Source: Gordonia amarae NBRC 15530
GTDB lineage: Bacteria > Actinomycetota > Actinomycetes > Mycobacteriales > Mycobacteriaceae
Direction of reading: 5' to 3'
DNA: 64,000 nt
NCBI RefSeq assembly: GCF_000241345.1
Contig: NZ_BAED01000034.1
Span: 1 to 64,000, forward strand
Position numbers and translations under genes: made by a program. Within the stretch, counting starts at the first letter, position 1. Each line of letters begins with the position of its first letter. The notes beneath the pieces are model-generated. The model saw only the letters and a program-made list of their open reading frames with translations. It had not been told where the DNA came from and searched no databases. Of the stretch, positions 1 to 8,588 are shown piece after piece.

Positions 1-566
1 AGCAGGGCCAGCACGTCGTCGACGGCATCGGTGAAGTCCGGGGGCACGGCCCCCTCGAATCGGGTGGCGTCCACTGCGGCGGCCACCCGTGGTGAGGTGA
101 GCAGCTCGCCGATCGGGAACGGTGGCGGGATCAGCAGACCATCGACGATCAGGTCTTCCGCATCGGGCTGAGCCGGGGCTTGTGCCCGGTCGTCCGCGCG
201 TGCCCGGTGCTCGGCACGTCGTTGTGCGGAGCGGCCCAGGCCCAGGTCGAGACGACCCGGGTGGAGGGCGTCGATGGTGCCGAACGCCTCGACGATCGAC
301 AGCGGTGTGTGCACCCCGCTCTGGACCGCGGCCGAACCTACCCGGATCTCGGTGGTGGCGTCGGCGATCAGTGCGATGAGCACGGCCGTCGACGAACTGG
401 CGACCGCAACGGCGTGATGTTCGGCGAGCCAGAAACGGCGATATCCGAGCCGTTCGGCGTGCTGGGCGAGTTCGATGCTGCGGCGCACCGCGGTCGCCGC
501 GTCGGATCCTTCGGTAATCGGCGCAAGATCGAGAACGGACAATGGGATCGGCGCATCGGTCGCCAT
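1..566 (-). CDS. LLM-class flavin-dependent oxidoreductase (C-terminus beyond window)
   Basis: Reads leftward from an ATG at 564-566, with GGAGG just upstream (GGAGGCGACATG), and runs off the left edge; about 188 N-terminal residues are present. The start PLSVLDLAPITEGSDA, followed by GYRRFWLAEHHAV, is typical of the bacterial-luciferase-like (MsnO8-type) monooxygenase group, which uses reduced flavin supplied by a separate reductase. It also contains HPGRLDLGLGRS, the usual strand/helix turn of this TIM-barrel family. It is divergent from two further LLM-family genes, so the three may share a promoter region of about 200 bp (567-763). The substrate cannot be deduced. Confidence 0.85.
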   Translation of the reverse strand, partial: MATDAPIPLSVLDLAPITEGSDAATAVRRSIELAQHAERLGYRRFWLAEHHAVAVASSSTAVLIALIADATTEIRVGSAAVQSGVHTPLSIVEAFGTIDALHPGRLDLGLGRSAQRRAEHRARADDRAQAPAQPDAEDLIVDGLLIPPPFPIGELLTSPRVAAAVDATRFEGAVPPDFTDAVDDVLAL

Positions 567-763
567 GTCGCCTCCTGTCTCTGCCGGTTCGTCCGGGCAG
601 CCGCATCTACGGGGTGCCGCGCGGTTATCCGCACTCCAGTGCGCCGCAGATCGTGCGATGACACCAGGGTTTGAGTCAGTGCGATCGCATTCGGCGTTCT
701 CGGAACGGACCACGCGGCGGCAGCGTTGCCGCCACAGACACGACACGGCAAGGGAGAGACGCG

Positions 764-1930
764 GTGACCCGAAAAACGGCGGGACTTCATCTGGGAGTGG
801 CACTCACCGGAGCCGGATGGCATCCGGGTGCGTGGCGGGCAGCGCACGCACGACCGGCGGAGCTGCTGACGGCGCAATACTGGGCGGATCTGGTGCGTAA
901 GGCCGAGTCCGGACTGCTGGATTTCGTGACGTTCGAGGACCGATTCACCGTATTCGATCGCGGCGTTCCCGACGACAGCACCGACCTGGTTGCCGGACAA
1001 CTCGATTCGGTTCTCGTCGCGTCCCGGGTGGCTCCGCTGACCAGGCACATCGGACTGATCCCGACCGCTGTGGTCACGCACACCGAACCGTTTCACCTGT
1101 CCAAGGCGATCGCGACACTCGACTACGTGAGCGGCGGACGGGCCGGAGTACGGCTGCGGGTATCGGGCGATCCCCGGGAGGCGGCGTTGTTCGGGCGCCG
1201 CCGGGTCGACGACCAGCACGCCGGCGAACTACTCGACGAGGCCGCCGACTACGCGACGGCGCTAGGGCTGCTGTGGGATTCGTGGGAGGACGACGCCGAG
1301 ATCCGGGACAACACGACCGGACGCTTCATCGACCGCGACAAACTGCACTACGCGGATTTCGCCGGCGAGTTCTTCTCGGTTCGCGGACCGTCCATCACTC
1401 CACGCCCACCACAGGGTCGGCCACCGATCGCCGCACTTGCCCACTCCGGCAGAGCGCACCGGTTCGTCGGCGCATCAGCCGATCTGGGGTTCATCACCCC
1501 CGACGACGAGAACACGGCCGCCGCGATCGTCGCCGATATCACCGGTGATCGGCACGACGATGCCCCGGTGCGGCTCGTCGTCGACCTGGCGGTGACGATC
1601 GGCGACACCGATGCCGACGCACATCGCAGAGCGGACGAGCTGAACAGCCTTTCAGCGCAACCCTATTCCAGCGATGCTGAGATTGTGGTGGGGTCTGCTT
1701 CCACTGTGGCCGACCGCATCGCACAGTGGGCCTCGCTCGACGGCATCGACGGGGTCCGGCTCCGGCCGGCAGCTCTCCCCGATGATCTGACCGCGATCAC
1801 CCGGTCGGTGGTGCCGATTCTGCAGGGCCGCGGCCTGTTCCGTAAGTCTTACGCCGAGAGCACGTTACGCGGTCGTCTGGGACTGTCCCGACCTGCCAAC
1901 CTGTTCACCGAGAGGGTTTCCGCATCATGA
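764..1930 (+). CDS. LLM-class flavin-dependent monooxygenase
   Basis: 388 aa, TIM-barrel flavin monooxygenase of the luciferase-like superfamily. I start it at GTG 764, which has AGGGAGAG six bases upstream; the reading frame is open further up but nothing there looks coding. The N-terminus GLHLGVALTGAGWHPGAWR and the block FVTFEDRFTVF match NtaA/SnaA/DszA-like FMNH2-dependent enzymes, and YVSGGRAGVRLRVSGD matches the family 'SGGR' turn. Its TGA overlaps the ATG of the next gene (ATGA at 1927-1930), so the two are translationally coupled. These enzymes act on chelators, organosulfur compounds or similar carbon sources; the actual substrate is unknown. Confidence 0.85.
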   Translation: MTRKTAGLHLGVALTGAGWHPGAWRAAHARPAELLTAQYWADLVRKAESGLLDFVTFEDRFTVFDRGVPDDSTDLVAGQLDSVLVASRVAPLTRHIGLIPTAVVTHTEPFHLSKAIATLDYVSGGRAGVRLRVSGDPREAALFGRRRVDDQHAGELLDEAADYATALGLLWDSWEDDAEIRDNTTGRFIDRDKLHYADFAGEFFSVRGPSITPRPPQGRPPIAALAHSGRAHRFVGASADLGFITPDDENTAAAIVADITGDRHDDAPVRLVVDLAVTIGDTDADAHRRADELNSLSAQPYSSDAEIVVGSASTVADRIAQWASLDGIDGVRLRPAALPDDLTAITRSVVPILQGRGLFRKSYAESTLRGRLGLSRPANLFTERVSAS

Positions 1931-3279
1931 CCAAGCAGGTTCATCTCGCCGCCCACTTCCCCGGCGTCAACAACACCACCGTGTGGAGTGATCCCGCCGC
2001 GGGCAGCCATATCGAGTTCGATTCATTCGTACACCTTGCCCAGACCGCCGAACGAGGAAAGTTTGACTTCTTCTTCCTCGCCGAAGGCCTGCGGCTGCGT
2101 GAACAGAACGGCCTCATCTACGATCTCGACGTGGTCGGCCGACCCGACACGTTCACCGTGCTGGCGGCGCTCGCCGCGGTCACCGAACACCTCGGCCTGA
2201 CCGGCACCATCAACTCCACGTTCAACGAACCCGTGGAAGTGGCAAAGCAATTCGCCACCCTCGACCATCTGTCCGGCGGACGGGCCGCGTGGAATGTGGT
2301 GACGTCGTGGGATGAGTTCACCGGGGAGAACTTCCGGCGCGGCGGCTACCTGCCGTCCGATCAGCGCTACACCCGTGCCAGGGAGTTCCTCGACGCCGCC
2401 ACCACATTGTGGGATTCATGGGCCGACGGCGACATCGTCGCCGACACGAACTCCGGTCACTTCCTGAGACGCGCCGACGCCGGCATATTCGACTACCACA
2501 GTTCACAATTCGATATCCGCGGCCGGTTCGCCGTACCCCGGTCACCGCAGGGCCGGCCGGTGATCTTCCAGGCGGGCGATTCGGAGGAGGGCCGCGAGTT
2601 CGCCGCCGCCAAGGCGGACGCCATCTTCTCCCGGCACGCGAAATACGATGAAGGCCGTACCTTCTACGCCGACGTCAAACGCCGACTGCCCGCCTACGGG
2701 CGCACCGAACGGGACCTATTGGTGCTGCCCGCGGCGTCGTTCGTGATCGGCGACACCGACGCAGATGCGGCCGACATCGCCCACGACGTCCGCCTCGCCC
2801 AGGTCGGCCCCGCCACCGCGATCAACTTCCTGGAACAACTCTGGAACCGGGATCTCTCCGATCACGATCCCGACGGCCCGCTGCCGGCAGTGGACCCGAT
2901 CCCCGGCGACAACACCATCGCCAAGGGCAGGGCCAGCACCCGCCACCACCGCGACCCCCGCGTCATCGCCGACGAATGGCGGCAGATCGCCGAAGCCGAC
3001 AACCTCACCACCCGCGAACTGATCATCAAGGTCACCGCCCGCCAAACGTTCGTCGGTTCGGCCGCGACCATCGCCACCACCATCGACAGGCACGTCCAGG
3101 ACGACGCCGCCGACGGTTTCATCCTCGTCCCGCACATCACCCCCGGCGGCCTCGACCGCTTCGTCGACGAGGTGGTCCCGCTGCTCCAGGACCGCGGCGT
3201 GTACCGCACCGAGTACGACGGCCCCACCCTGCGCGACAACCTCGGCCTGAGCGGTTCCACCATCGGCGCTCACCCCTGA
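1927..3279 (+). CDS. NtaA/DmoA-family FMN-dependent monooxygenase
   Basis: 450 aa, full length for the NtaA/DmoA/SnaA family. Visible hallmarks are FDFFFLAEGLRLR near residue 40, LDHLSGGRAAWNVVTSWDE around residues 110-125 (the 'SGGRxxWNxVTS' signature) and GRPVIFQAGDSEEGREFAA near residue 210. Such enzymes oxidise aminopolycarboxylates, dimethyl sulfide or related compounds using FMNH2 from a partner reductase; no reductase is visible here. It starts inside the stop codon of the upstream LLM gene, forming a two-gene operon. It is about 22% GC-biased like its neighbours with no sign of disruption. Substrate is not inferable from sequence alone. Confidence 0.9.
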   Translation: MTKQVHLAAHFPGVNNTTVWSDPAAGSHIEFDSFVHLAQTAERGKFDFFFLAEGLRLREQNGLIYDLDVVGRPDTFTVLAALAAVTEHLGLTGTINSTFNEPVEVAKQFATLDHLSGGRAAWNVVTSWDEFTGENFRRGGYLPSDQRYTRAREFLDAATTLWDSWADGDIVADTNSGHFLRRADAGIFDYHSSQFDIRGRFAVPRSPQGRPVIFQAGDSEEGREFAAAKADAIFSRHAKYDEGRTFYADVKRRLPAYGRTERDLLVLPAASFVIGDTDADAADIAHDVRLAQVGPATAINFLEQLWNRDLSDHDPDGPLPAVDPIPGDNTIAKGRASTRHHRDPRVIADEWRQIAEADNLTTRELIIKVTARQTFVGSAATIATTIDRHVQDDAADGFILVPHITPGGLDRFVDEVVPLLQDRGVYRTEYDGPTLRDNLGLSGSTIGAHP

Positions 3280-3370
3280 TCGCGGCTCCTGAACCACATC
3301 GACGAACCCTGCGTAACGGCCGACGAAGCCGGTGCCAGACCGGCGGAGCGGAAGCTACTGCGCCGATCGG

Positions 3371-3395
3371 CCGACCCCGGCATCGTGCCGGTCGG
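3371..3395 (+). terminator. Possible hairpin terminator after the LLM pair
   Basis: CCGAC and CGGCA pair with TGCCG and GTCGG around a three-base loop, leaving a two-base CC bulge on the left arm. It lies about 90 bases after the stop of the NtaA-like gene. No T-tract follows, so termination is only suggested. Confidence 0.3.
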
Positions 3396-3462
3396 GGACC
3401 GGCGACGCCCGACGTCCGACACTCACTGCGTATGTCGCCCGACAGATAGCTTGTATACGTTG

Positions 3463-3534
3463 CTCCCCCACCAGGACTCGAACCTGGAATGCCTGAACCA
3501 AAATCAGAAGTGTTGCCGATTACACCATGGGGGA
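3463..3534 (-). tRNA. tRNA-Gln (TTG anticodon)
   Basis: The minus strand folds as a 72-nt cloverleaf. The acceptor stem TCCCCCA (3528-3534) pairs with TGGGGGA (3464-3470), with discriminator G at 3463. The anticodon stem TCTGA/TCAGG frames the loop TTTTGGT, giving anticodon TTG, and the T arm contains GGTTCGAGTCC. CCA is not encoded. The same tRNA flanks glmU in mycobacteria. Confidence 0.95.
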
Positions 3535-3584
3535 TCACTGCGCTGACGATTGTGCCACAGCACGTCGCCGGCGCGGCAACTCGA

Positions 3585-3652
3585 TTCCCGCTCACCGTTT
3601 CGGCAGACGCTCACGTTGTGCGGTGAGCGTCTGCCGACCGGGTGAGCGGGAA
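3585..3652 (-). terminator. Long two-segment hairpin after fabG
   Basis: Two nested perfect stems: TTCCCGCTCACC (3585-3596) pairs with GGTGAGCGGGAA (3641-3652), and CGGCAGACGCTCAC (3601-3614) pairs with GTGAGCGTCTGCCG (3623-3636) around an 8-nt loop. A short internal loop separates the stems. It starts 10 bases past the stop of the leftward fabG gene and lies before tRNA-Gln, so it most likely ends fabG transcription. There is no U-tract, as is common for actinobacterial intrinsic hairpins. Confidence 0.6.
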
Positions 3653-3662
3653 GCGGGAAGTG

Positions 3663-4418
3663 TCAGTCGCGCGGGCCGCCGGCGACGTAGATGACCTGGC
3701 CGGAGACGAAGCCGGCGCCTTCGCTGGCGAAGAACGAGGCGGTGTGGGCGATGTCCTCGGGCTCACCGACGCGGGCGACCGGGATGGCGGCGGCGTTGGC
3801 CTTCTTGAACTCCTCGAAGTCCATGCCGACGCGGGCGGCGGTGGCCGCGGTCATGTCGGTGGCGATGAAGCCGGGGGCGATGGCGTTGGCGGTGATGCCG
3901 AACTTGCCGAGCTCGATGGCGAGGGTCTTGGTGAAGCCCTGCATGCCGGCCTTGGCGGCCGAGTAGTTGGCCTGGCCGCGGTTGCCGAGGGCCGAGGTGC
4001 TCGACAGGTTGACGATGCGGCCCCAGCCGGCGTCGACCATGTGCTTCTGGCAGGCCTTGCTCATGTTGAAGGCGCCACGCAGGTGGACGGCCATGACCGA
4101 GTCCCAGTCGTCGACGGTCATCTTGAACAGCATGTTGTCGCGGATGATGCCGGCGTTGTTGATCAGGACGGTGGGGGCGCCCAGTTCGGCGACGACCTTG
4201 TCGATGGCCGCGGCCACCGAATCGGCGTCGGAGACGTCGGCGCCCACGGCGATGGCCTTGCCGCCGGCGTCGGTGATCGACTTCACGGTGTCGGCGCACG
4301 AGTCGGCGTTGAGGTCGAGCACGGCAACCGCCAGCCCGTCGCTTGCCAGCCTGCGCGCAACCGCCGCGCCGATGCCGCGGGCCGATCCGGTGACGATCGC
4401 GACCTTCTGTGTGCTCAC
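3663..4418 (-). CDS. fabG: 3-oxoacyl-ACP reductase-type SDR (FabG-like)
   Basis: 251 aa short-chain dehydrogenase. The cofactor loop TGSARGIG lies at residues 10-17, NNAG follows, and the catalytic Ser-Tyr-Lys set is visible as SSTSA...YSAAK. The C-terminus [15 protein letters not shown] fits the FabG group. These enzymes reduce 3-oxoacyl-ACP or -CoA with NAD(P)H, but substrate range in this family is broad. I choose GTG 4418 because GGAGGT lies 6-7 bases upstream; the open frame extends to 4487. It is divergent from glmU, and a strong hairpin follows its stop. Confidence 0.85.
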   Translation of the reverse strand: MSTQKVAIVTGSARGIGAAVARRLASDGLAVAVLDLNADSCADTVKSITDAGGKAIAVGADVSDADSVAAAIDKVVAELGAPTVLINNAGIIRDNMLFKMTVDDWDSVMAVHLRGAFNMSKACQKHMVDAGWGRIVNLSSTSALGNRGQANYSAAKAGMQGFTKTLAIELGKFGITANAIAPGFIATDMTAATAARVGMDFEEFKKANAAAIPVARVGEPEDIAHTASFFASEGAGFVSGQVIYVAGGPRD

Positions 4419-4561
4419 TACAGGTACCTCCATTGGTGACTCAATTGTTGAACTCCCCGTCACATTGGTTTTATCAGGTGCGGCCACCTATCCTGGCCAC
4501 CGGCTTTGGGCTTGATACTCACAGACGGGCCGCAGCGCCCGGGACGAGCGGAGAAAACCTC

Positions 4562-6031
4562 ATGACCGACATCGCGGTGATTGTCCTCGCAGCCGGTGCG
4601 GGCACCCGGATGAAGTCGAAAACCCCGAAGATCCTGCACACCCTCGCCGGGCGCAGCCTCGTCGGCCACGCCCTGCACGGCGCCGCCGGCCTGGACCCGA
4701 AACACCTGGTCGCCGTCGTCAGCCACGAACGTGAACGGGTCAGCGCCGCCATCGATGAGGTCGCCGCACAACTGGGCACCACGGTCGCCATCGCCGACCA
4801 GCCGCAGCCCCTCGGCACCGGGGACGCCGCCCGCGTCGGCCTGGGCGCACTGCCCGCGGACTTCGCCGGAACCGTCGTCGTCACCGCCGCCGACGTCCCC
4901 CTCCTCGACGCCGGCACCCTGCGCGCCATCATCGGCACCCACACCGACGGCGACGGCGCCGCCGTCACCCTCACCAGCTTCGTCGCCGACGACCCCGCCG
5001 GCTACGGCCGTATCGTGCGTTCGGCAGACGCGGTGGAGGCCATCGTCGAGCACAAGGACGCCACCGTCGAGCAACTGGCGATCACCGAGGTCAACGCCGG
5101 TGTGTACGCGTTCGACGCCGCACTGCTGCGCGATGCCCTGGCGCAGGTGTCCACCGACAACGCCCAAGGCGAGTTCTACCTGACCGACGTCATCGAGATC
5201 GCCCGTAAAGCCGGGAAGAGCGTCCGCGCGCACCTGGTCGATGACCCGTATCTGGTGGCCGGCTGCAACGATCGCGCTCAGCTCGCCGACCTGGCCGCGG
5301 AACTGAACCGGCGCATCGTGCGCCGCCATCAGCTCGCCGGGGTCACCGTCGTCGACCCGGCCACCACCTGGATCGATGTCGACGTCACCATCGCCGCGGA
5401 CGTCACCGTCGAACCCGGCACCCAGCTGCGCGGGACCACCACGATCGCCGAGGACGCCGTCGTCGGCCCCGACAGCACCCTCACCGACGTCACGATCGGC
5501 ACCGGCGCACAGGTTGTCCGCACCCACGGCAGCGAGGCGGTGATCGGGGACGGTGCGACCGTCGGGCCGTTCGCCTACCTGCGGCCGGGCACCCGGCTCG
5601 GCACGGGCGGCAAGATCGGCACCTTCGTCGAAACCAAGAACGCACGGATCGGCGATCACACCAAGGTTCCGCACCTCAGCTACGTCGGCGACGCCGAGAT
5701 CGGTGACCACACGAACATCGGCGCCTCCAGCGTGTTCGTCAACTACGACGGCGTGAACAAGCACAAAACAGTGATCGGTGCCCACTGCCGTACAGGATCT
5801 GACAATATGTTTGTCGCCCCTGTTCGGGTCGGCGATGGCGTCTACACCGGCGCCGGAACAGTCCTGCGTGACGATGTTCCGCCGGGGGCGCTTGCGGTGT
5901 CGGCTGGATCACAGCGCATCATCGAGGATTGGGTGCCGCGCAAACGCCCCGGAACCCCGGCGGCGCAGGCAGCACTTGACGCACAGAAACGGGCCGCCGG
6001 CAGCGGTGACCCCGGTGGCGACGACAACTGA
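4562..6031 (+). CDS. glmU: Bifunctional GlmU: GlcN-1-P acetyltransferase / UDP-GlcNAc pyrophosphorylase
   Basis: 489 aa. The N-terminal nucleotidyltransferase domain has the signature [19 protein letters not shown] at residues 8-26. The C-terminal part, from about residue 260, is a left-handed beta-helix of hexapeptide repeats (for example [19 protein letters not shown]). It makes UDP-GlcNAc for peptidoglycan and arabinogalactan linker synthesis. ATG 4562 follows GGAG about a dozen bases upstream. Like mycobacterial GlmU it carries a low-complexity tail, here ending [12 protein letters not shown]. prs follows 50 bases downstream in the same direction, as in other actinobacteria. Confidence 0.97.
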   Translation: MTDIAVIVLAAGAGTRMKSKTPKILHTLAGRSLVGHALHGAAGLDPKHLVAVVSHERERVSAAIDEVAAQLGTTVAIADQPQPLGTGDAARVGLGALPADFAGTVVVTAADVPLLDAGTLRAIIGTHTDGDGAAVTLTSFVADDPAGYGRIVRSADAVEAIVEHKDATVEQLAITEVNAGVYAFDAALLRDALAQVSTDNAQGEFYLTDVIEIARKAGKSVRAHLVDDPYLVAGCNDRAQLADLAAELNRRIVRRHQLAGVTVVDPATTWIDVDVTIAADVTVEPGTQLRGTTTIAEDAVVGPDSTLTDVTIGTGAQVVRTHGSEAVIGDGATVGPFAYLRPGTRLGTGGKIGTFVETKNARIGDHTKVPHLSYVGDAEIGDHTNIGASSVFVNYDGVNKHKTVIGAHCRTGSDNMFVAPVRVGDGVYTGAGTVLRDDVPPGALAVSAGSQRIIEDWVPRKRPGTPAAQAALDAQKRAAGSGDPGGDDN

Positions 6032-6081
6032 AGATCGCACGACAAACACCCACCCCGACAGCCCCGAGTAGAAGAGATTTC

Positions 6082-7059
6082 ATGTCCTGGACGACTGACA
6101 ACCAGAAGAACCTGATGTTGTTCTCTGGCCGTGCCCACCCCGAACTCGCACAGGCCGTCTCCGACGAGCTCGGCGTGAAGGTCACCCCGCAGACCGCCAC
6201 CGACTTCGCCAACGGTGAGATCTTCGTCCGGTTCGAGGAGTCGGTGCGAGGATCGGACGCTTTCGTCCTGCAGAGCTGCCCGCACCCGCTCAATCAGTGG
6301 GTGATGGAAGCACTGATCATGATCGATGCTCTCAAGCGCGGCTCCGCCAAACGCATCAGCGTGATCCTGCCGTTCTACCCGTACGCCCGCCAGGACAAGA
6401 AGCACCGCGGCCGCGAACCGATCTCCGCCCGGCTGATCGCCGACCTGCTCAAGACCGCGGGCGCCGACCGCATCATCACCGTCGACCTGCACACCGACCA
6501 GATCCAGGGCTTCTTCGACGGCCCCGTCGACCACATGCACGCGCTCGGCCAGCTCGCCGAATACGTGCGCAACAACTACGGCACCGACAACGTCTGTGTC
6601 GTCTCCCCCGACGCCGGCCGCGTCAAGGTGGGCGAGAAGTGGGCCGACGCGCTCAACGGCGCGCCGATGGCGTTCGTGCACAAGACCCGCGACCCCGATG
6701 TGCCCAACCAGATCAAGGCCAACCGGGTGGTCGGTGACGTCTCCGGCAAGACCTGCGTGCTGATCGACGACATGATCGACACCGGCGGCACCATCGCCGG
6801 CGCGGTGAACGTGCTCAAGGAGGCCGGTGCGGGCGACGTCATCATCGCCACCACGCACGGCGTGTTCTCGCATCCGGCGGCCGAGCGCCTCGCCAACTGC
6901 GGTGCCAAAGAGGTCATCGCCACCGACACGCTGCCGATCCCCGAGGACAAGCGGTTCGAGAACCTGACCGTCCTGTCGATCGCGCCGCTGCTCGCGCAGA
7001 CCATCCAGGAAGTGTTCGAGAACGGCTCGGTGACGAGCCTGTTCAACGGCAGCGCATAG
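6082..7059 (+). CDS. prs: Ribose-phosphate pyrophosphokinase (PRPP synthetase)
   Basis: 325 aa, class I PRPP synthetase: ribose 5-phosphate plus ATP gives PRPP for nucleotides, histidine, tryptophan and decaprenyl-phospho-arabinose. The N-terminal half contains FANGEIFVRFEESVRG and PYARQDKKHRGREPIS (flexible loop and ATP contacts), and the PRPP-binding loop CVLIDDMIDTGGTI is near residue 230. ATG 6082 has AGAAGAG about seven bases upstream. It sits 50 bases behind glmU and is probably co-transcribed. It ends 10 bases before a converging gene. Confidence 0.97.
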   Translation: MSWTTDNQKNLMLFSGRAHPELAQAVSDELGVKVTPQTATDFANGEIFVRFEESVRGSDAFVLQSCPHPLNQWVMEALIMIDALKRGSAKRISVILPFYPYARQDKKHRGREPISARLIADLLKTAGADRIITVDLHTDQIQGFFDGPVDHMHALGQLAEYVRNNYGTDNVCVVSPDAGRVKVGEKWADALNGAPMAFVHKTRDPDVPNQIKANRVVGDVSGKTCVLIDDMIDTGGTIAGAVNVLKEAGAGDVIIATTHGVFSHPAAERLANCGAKEVIATDTLPIPEDKRFENLTVLSIAPLLAQTIQEVFENGSVTSLFNGSA

Positions 7060-7069
7060 TCGCTCTCGC

Positions 7070-7678
7070 TCAGCCGGGGCGCCGTTTCAGAATCAGGGCG
7101 GTGCCACCGGCGAGCAGGAGCCCCGCGCCGGCCGCCACCCCGATACCCACGTAGCCCCGGCTGCTGCCGCTCGAACCCGGGTCACCCTGGGGTTTGGTGG
7201 ACTTGATCGGGGAGAACGCGGGACCCGCGTGGGCGATGACGGCGGCGGCATTGGACGACATGTTGTCGCACAGCGACGCGCCCCACTCGTCTCCCTTGGT
7301 GGTCACGCCACCGCCGGGCCAGCCGAGCACGATGGTCTGCGTCTTGCCCTCGGTGAGGGTGATGCCGCAGGCACCGGCCGGCGAGGCGCTGACGATGGTG
7401 ATGGTCTCGGGCATGCGCCGCTTGTAGCTGCGCACCACCCGCACCACATTGCGCGAGCCCAACCCGTCATGCTTCACCGAGACGGGGGTGCCGACGATGA
7501 TGGCGCCGGCCCGGTCGGCGATCTGTTCAGGGCTGCTCGGCGCGCAGGAACAGGCGCACGCCGGAGACGTGCCGACCGCCGCCGACAGCGCCGCACAGGC
7601 GACGAGTCCCGCCACCAGCGCCACCACCCGTGTCCAGCGGCTTCGGGATACTCGAGTGAGATCGGCCATACCCGCCAT
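7070..7678 (-). CDS. Exported, C-terminally anchored protein with Cys-rich TIMP/NTR-like start
   Basis: About 202 aa from ATG 7678; ATG 7669 or an upstream start at 7702 are alternatives. The N-terminus has a basic region and hydrophobic stretch (VVALVAGLVACAALSAAVG) ending before ACACSCAPSS, so after signal cleavage the mature protein would begin with clustered cysteines. That resembles the netrin/TIMP-like fold; I infer this from the pattern only. The C-terminal 30 residues form a membrane helix (GIGVAAGAGLLLAGGTALIL) followed by KRRPG, an anchor. It converges on prs and is divergent from arsC. Function unknown. Confidence 0.75.
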   Translation of the reverse strand: MAGMADLTRVSRSRWTRVVALVAGLVACAALSAAVGTSPACACSCAPSSPEQIADRAGAIIVGTPVSVKHDGLGSRNVVRVVRSYKRRMPETITIVSASPAGACGITLTEGKTQTIVLGWPGGGVTTKGDEWGASLCDNMSSNAAAVIAHAGPAFSPIKSTKPQGDPGSSGSSRGYVGIGVAAGAGLLLAGGTALILKRRPG

Positions 7679-7738
7679 GATCCCCGAATCCGCACGCCCC
7701 ACCCACCGTCCGGCGCCGATTGCGCCGACCGAATGACC

Positions 7739-7744
7739 TACCGT
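7739..7744 (+). promoter_or_regulatory. -10 hexamer TACCGT for a leaderless arsC transcript
   Basis: TACCGT ends seven bases before ATG 7752, so transcription would start at or next to the start codon. This supports ATG 7752 over GTG 7743, which overlaps the hexamer. No Shine-Dalgarno sequence is present. Confidence 0.45.
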
Positions 7745-7751
7745 GGACGGT

Positions 7752-8093
7752 ATGGACGCGACGATTTACCACAACCCCAAGTGCTCGACCTCGCGCAAGG
7801 CGCTCGCCCACCTCCAGGAGGCGGGAATCGAGCCGAACGTCGTCAAATATCTGGACACCCCGTACACGCGCGAACAACTCACCGAGCTGCTCGCCGACGC
7901 CGGGCTCACCGCCGGTCAGGCGGTCCGTAAACGGGAGGCGCTGTACAAGGAATTGGAACTGGCCGGCAAGTCCGACGAGGAGATCTTCGAGGCCATGCTC
8001 GAGCACCCTATCCTGGTGGAACGGCCATTCGTGGTGACCGCCAAGGGAACCCGGCTCACCCGGCCGATCGAGAAGCTCGACGAGATCATCTGA
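7752..8093 (+). CDS. arsC: ArsC-family reductase (glutaredoxin-type arsenate reductase fold)
   Basis: 113 aa, thioredoxin-fold ArsC family. The N-terminus IYHNPKCSTSRKAL carries the nucleophilic Cys11, and the Arg positions expected around the active site appear as VERPFV and TRLTRP. Arsenate reductases of this class use glutathione/glutaredoxin, which actinobacteria lack, so mycothiol/mycoredoxin or another thiol is a possible partner; some members of the family are not arsenate reductases at all. No arsenite pump or ArsR regulator is nearby. The likely start is leaderless (see the -10 at 7739). Confidence 0.85.
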   Translation: MDATIYHNPKCSTSRKALAHLQEAGIEPNVVKYLDTPYTREQLTELLADAGLTAGQAVRKREALYKELELAGKSDEEIFEAMLEHPILVERPFVVTAKGTRLTRPIEKLDEII

Positions 8094-8105
8094 CGCCTGC
8101 CCCAG

Positions 8106-8164
8106 ACCCCACCGATATCCGGCGGCATCGCAATAATCTCCGCGCCGGGGCGTATCGGTGGGGT
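8106..8164. terminator. Bidirectional terminator hairpin between converging genes
   Basis: Outer arms ACCCCACCGATA (8106-8117) and TATCGGTGGGGT (8153-8164) are perfectly complementary; an inner CCGGCG/CGCCGG stem sits inside. It lies between the ends of arsC (8093) and the DUF2752 gene (8170), where a shared terminator is expected. Confidence 0.65.
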
Positions 8165-8169
8165 TTGCG

Positions 8170-8574
8170 TCAGATCTCCCCGATCAACCGGACCACCGCG
8201 TAGACCAGCCACACGCCCAGCACCGCATAGGTCACCCGATGCCGGGCGATCGCCTCCAGCGCGGGCGGCGGACGGCGGCGGATCCTGCGACCCACCACCA
8301 CCGCCGCGAGCACCACCACGGCGGCTATGAGCAGCGGGCCGAAGATGTTGGCACCGAATGCCGCAGCCCAGTCACCGTGCATCGTGTACACCCAGGATCG
8401 GGTCAATCCGCAACCGGGGCAGGATAATCCTGTGATCAACCGGAATGGGCACAGGATCGGTCCATCCTCGATCGTCGCGGGGGAACGTACACACGCCACA
8501 CCGACAGCGGCCACTCCGAAAGCCGCCACCCATTCGGTGTCGGCAGGTCGAGCTCTGCCCACGGATGTCGCCAT
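8170..8574 (-). CDS. DUF2752 membrane protein
   Basis: 134 aa from ATG 8574. The motif CPFRLITGLSCPGCGLTRS (about residues 40-58) is the DUF2752 signature with paired cysteines. Three hydrophobic helices are evident: near residues 18-30, 75-95 (GPLLIAAVVVLAAVVVG) and 113-130. Members are small actinobacterial and Bacteroidetes membrane proteins of unknown role. A TAGATT hexamer lies 11 bases before the start, so the mRNA leader is very short. The next gene upstream on the same strand (8589-9059) stops 14 bases before it and is also a small membrane protein; the two may form an operon. Confidence 0.8.
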   Translation of the reverse strand: MATSVGRARPADTEWVAAFGVAAVGVACVRSPATIEDGPILCPFRLITGLSCPGCGLTRSWVYTMHGDWAAAFGANIFGPLLIAAVVVLAAVVVGRRIRRRPPPALEAIARHRVTYAVLGVWLVYAVVRLIGEI

Positions 8575-8588
8575 CGGTTCAGACGAAT

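Noticed and set aside
2716-3297. Long open frames on the strand opposite real genes (for example 2716-3297 minus, 4460-5785 minus)
   Set aside because: They are mirror frames of GC-rich coding sequence: low-complexity Gly/Val/Asp or Arg/Pro composition and no family signature.
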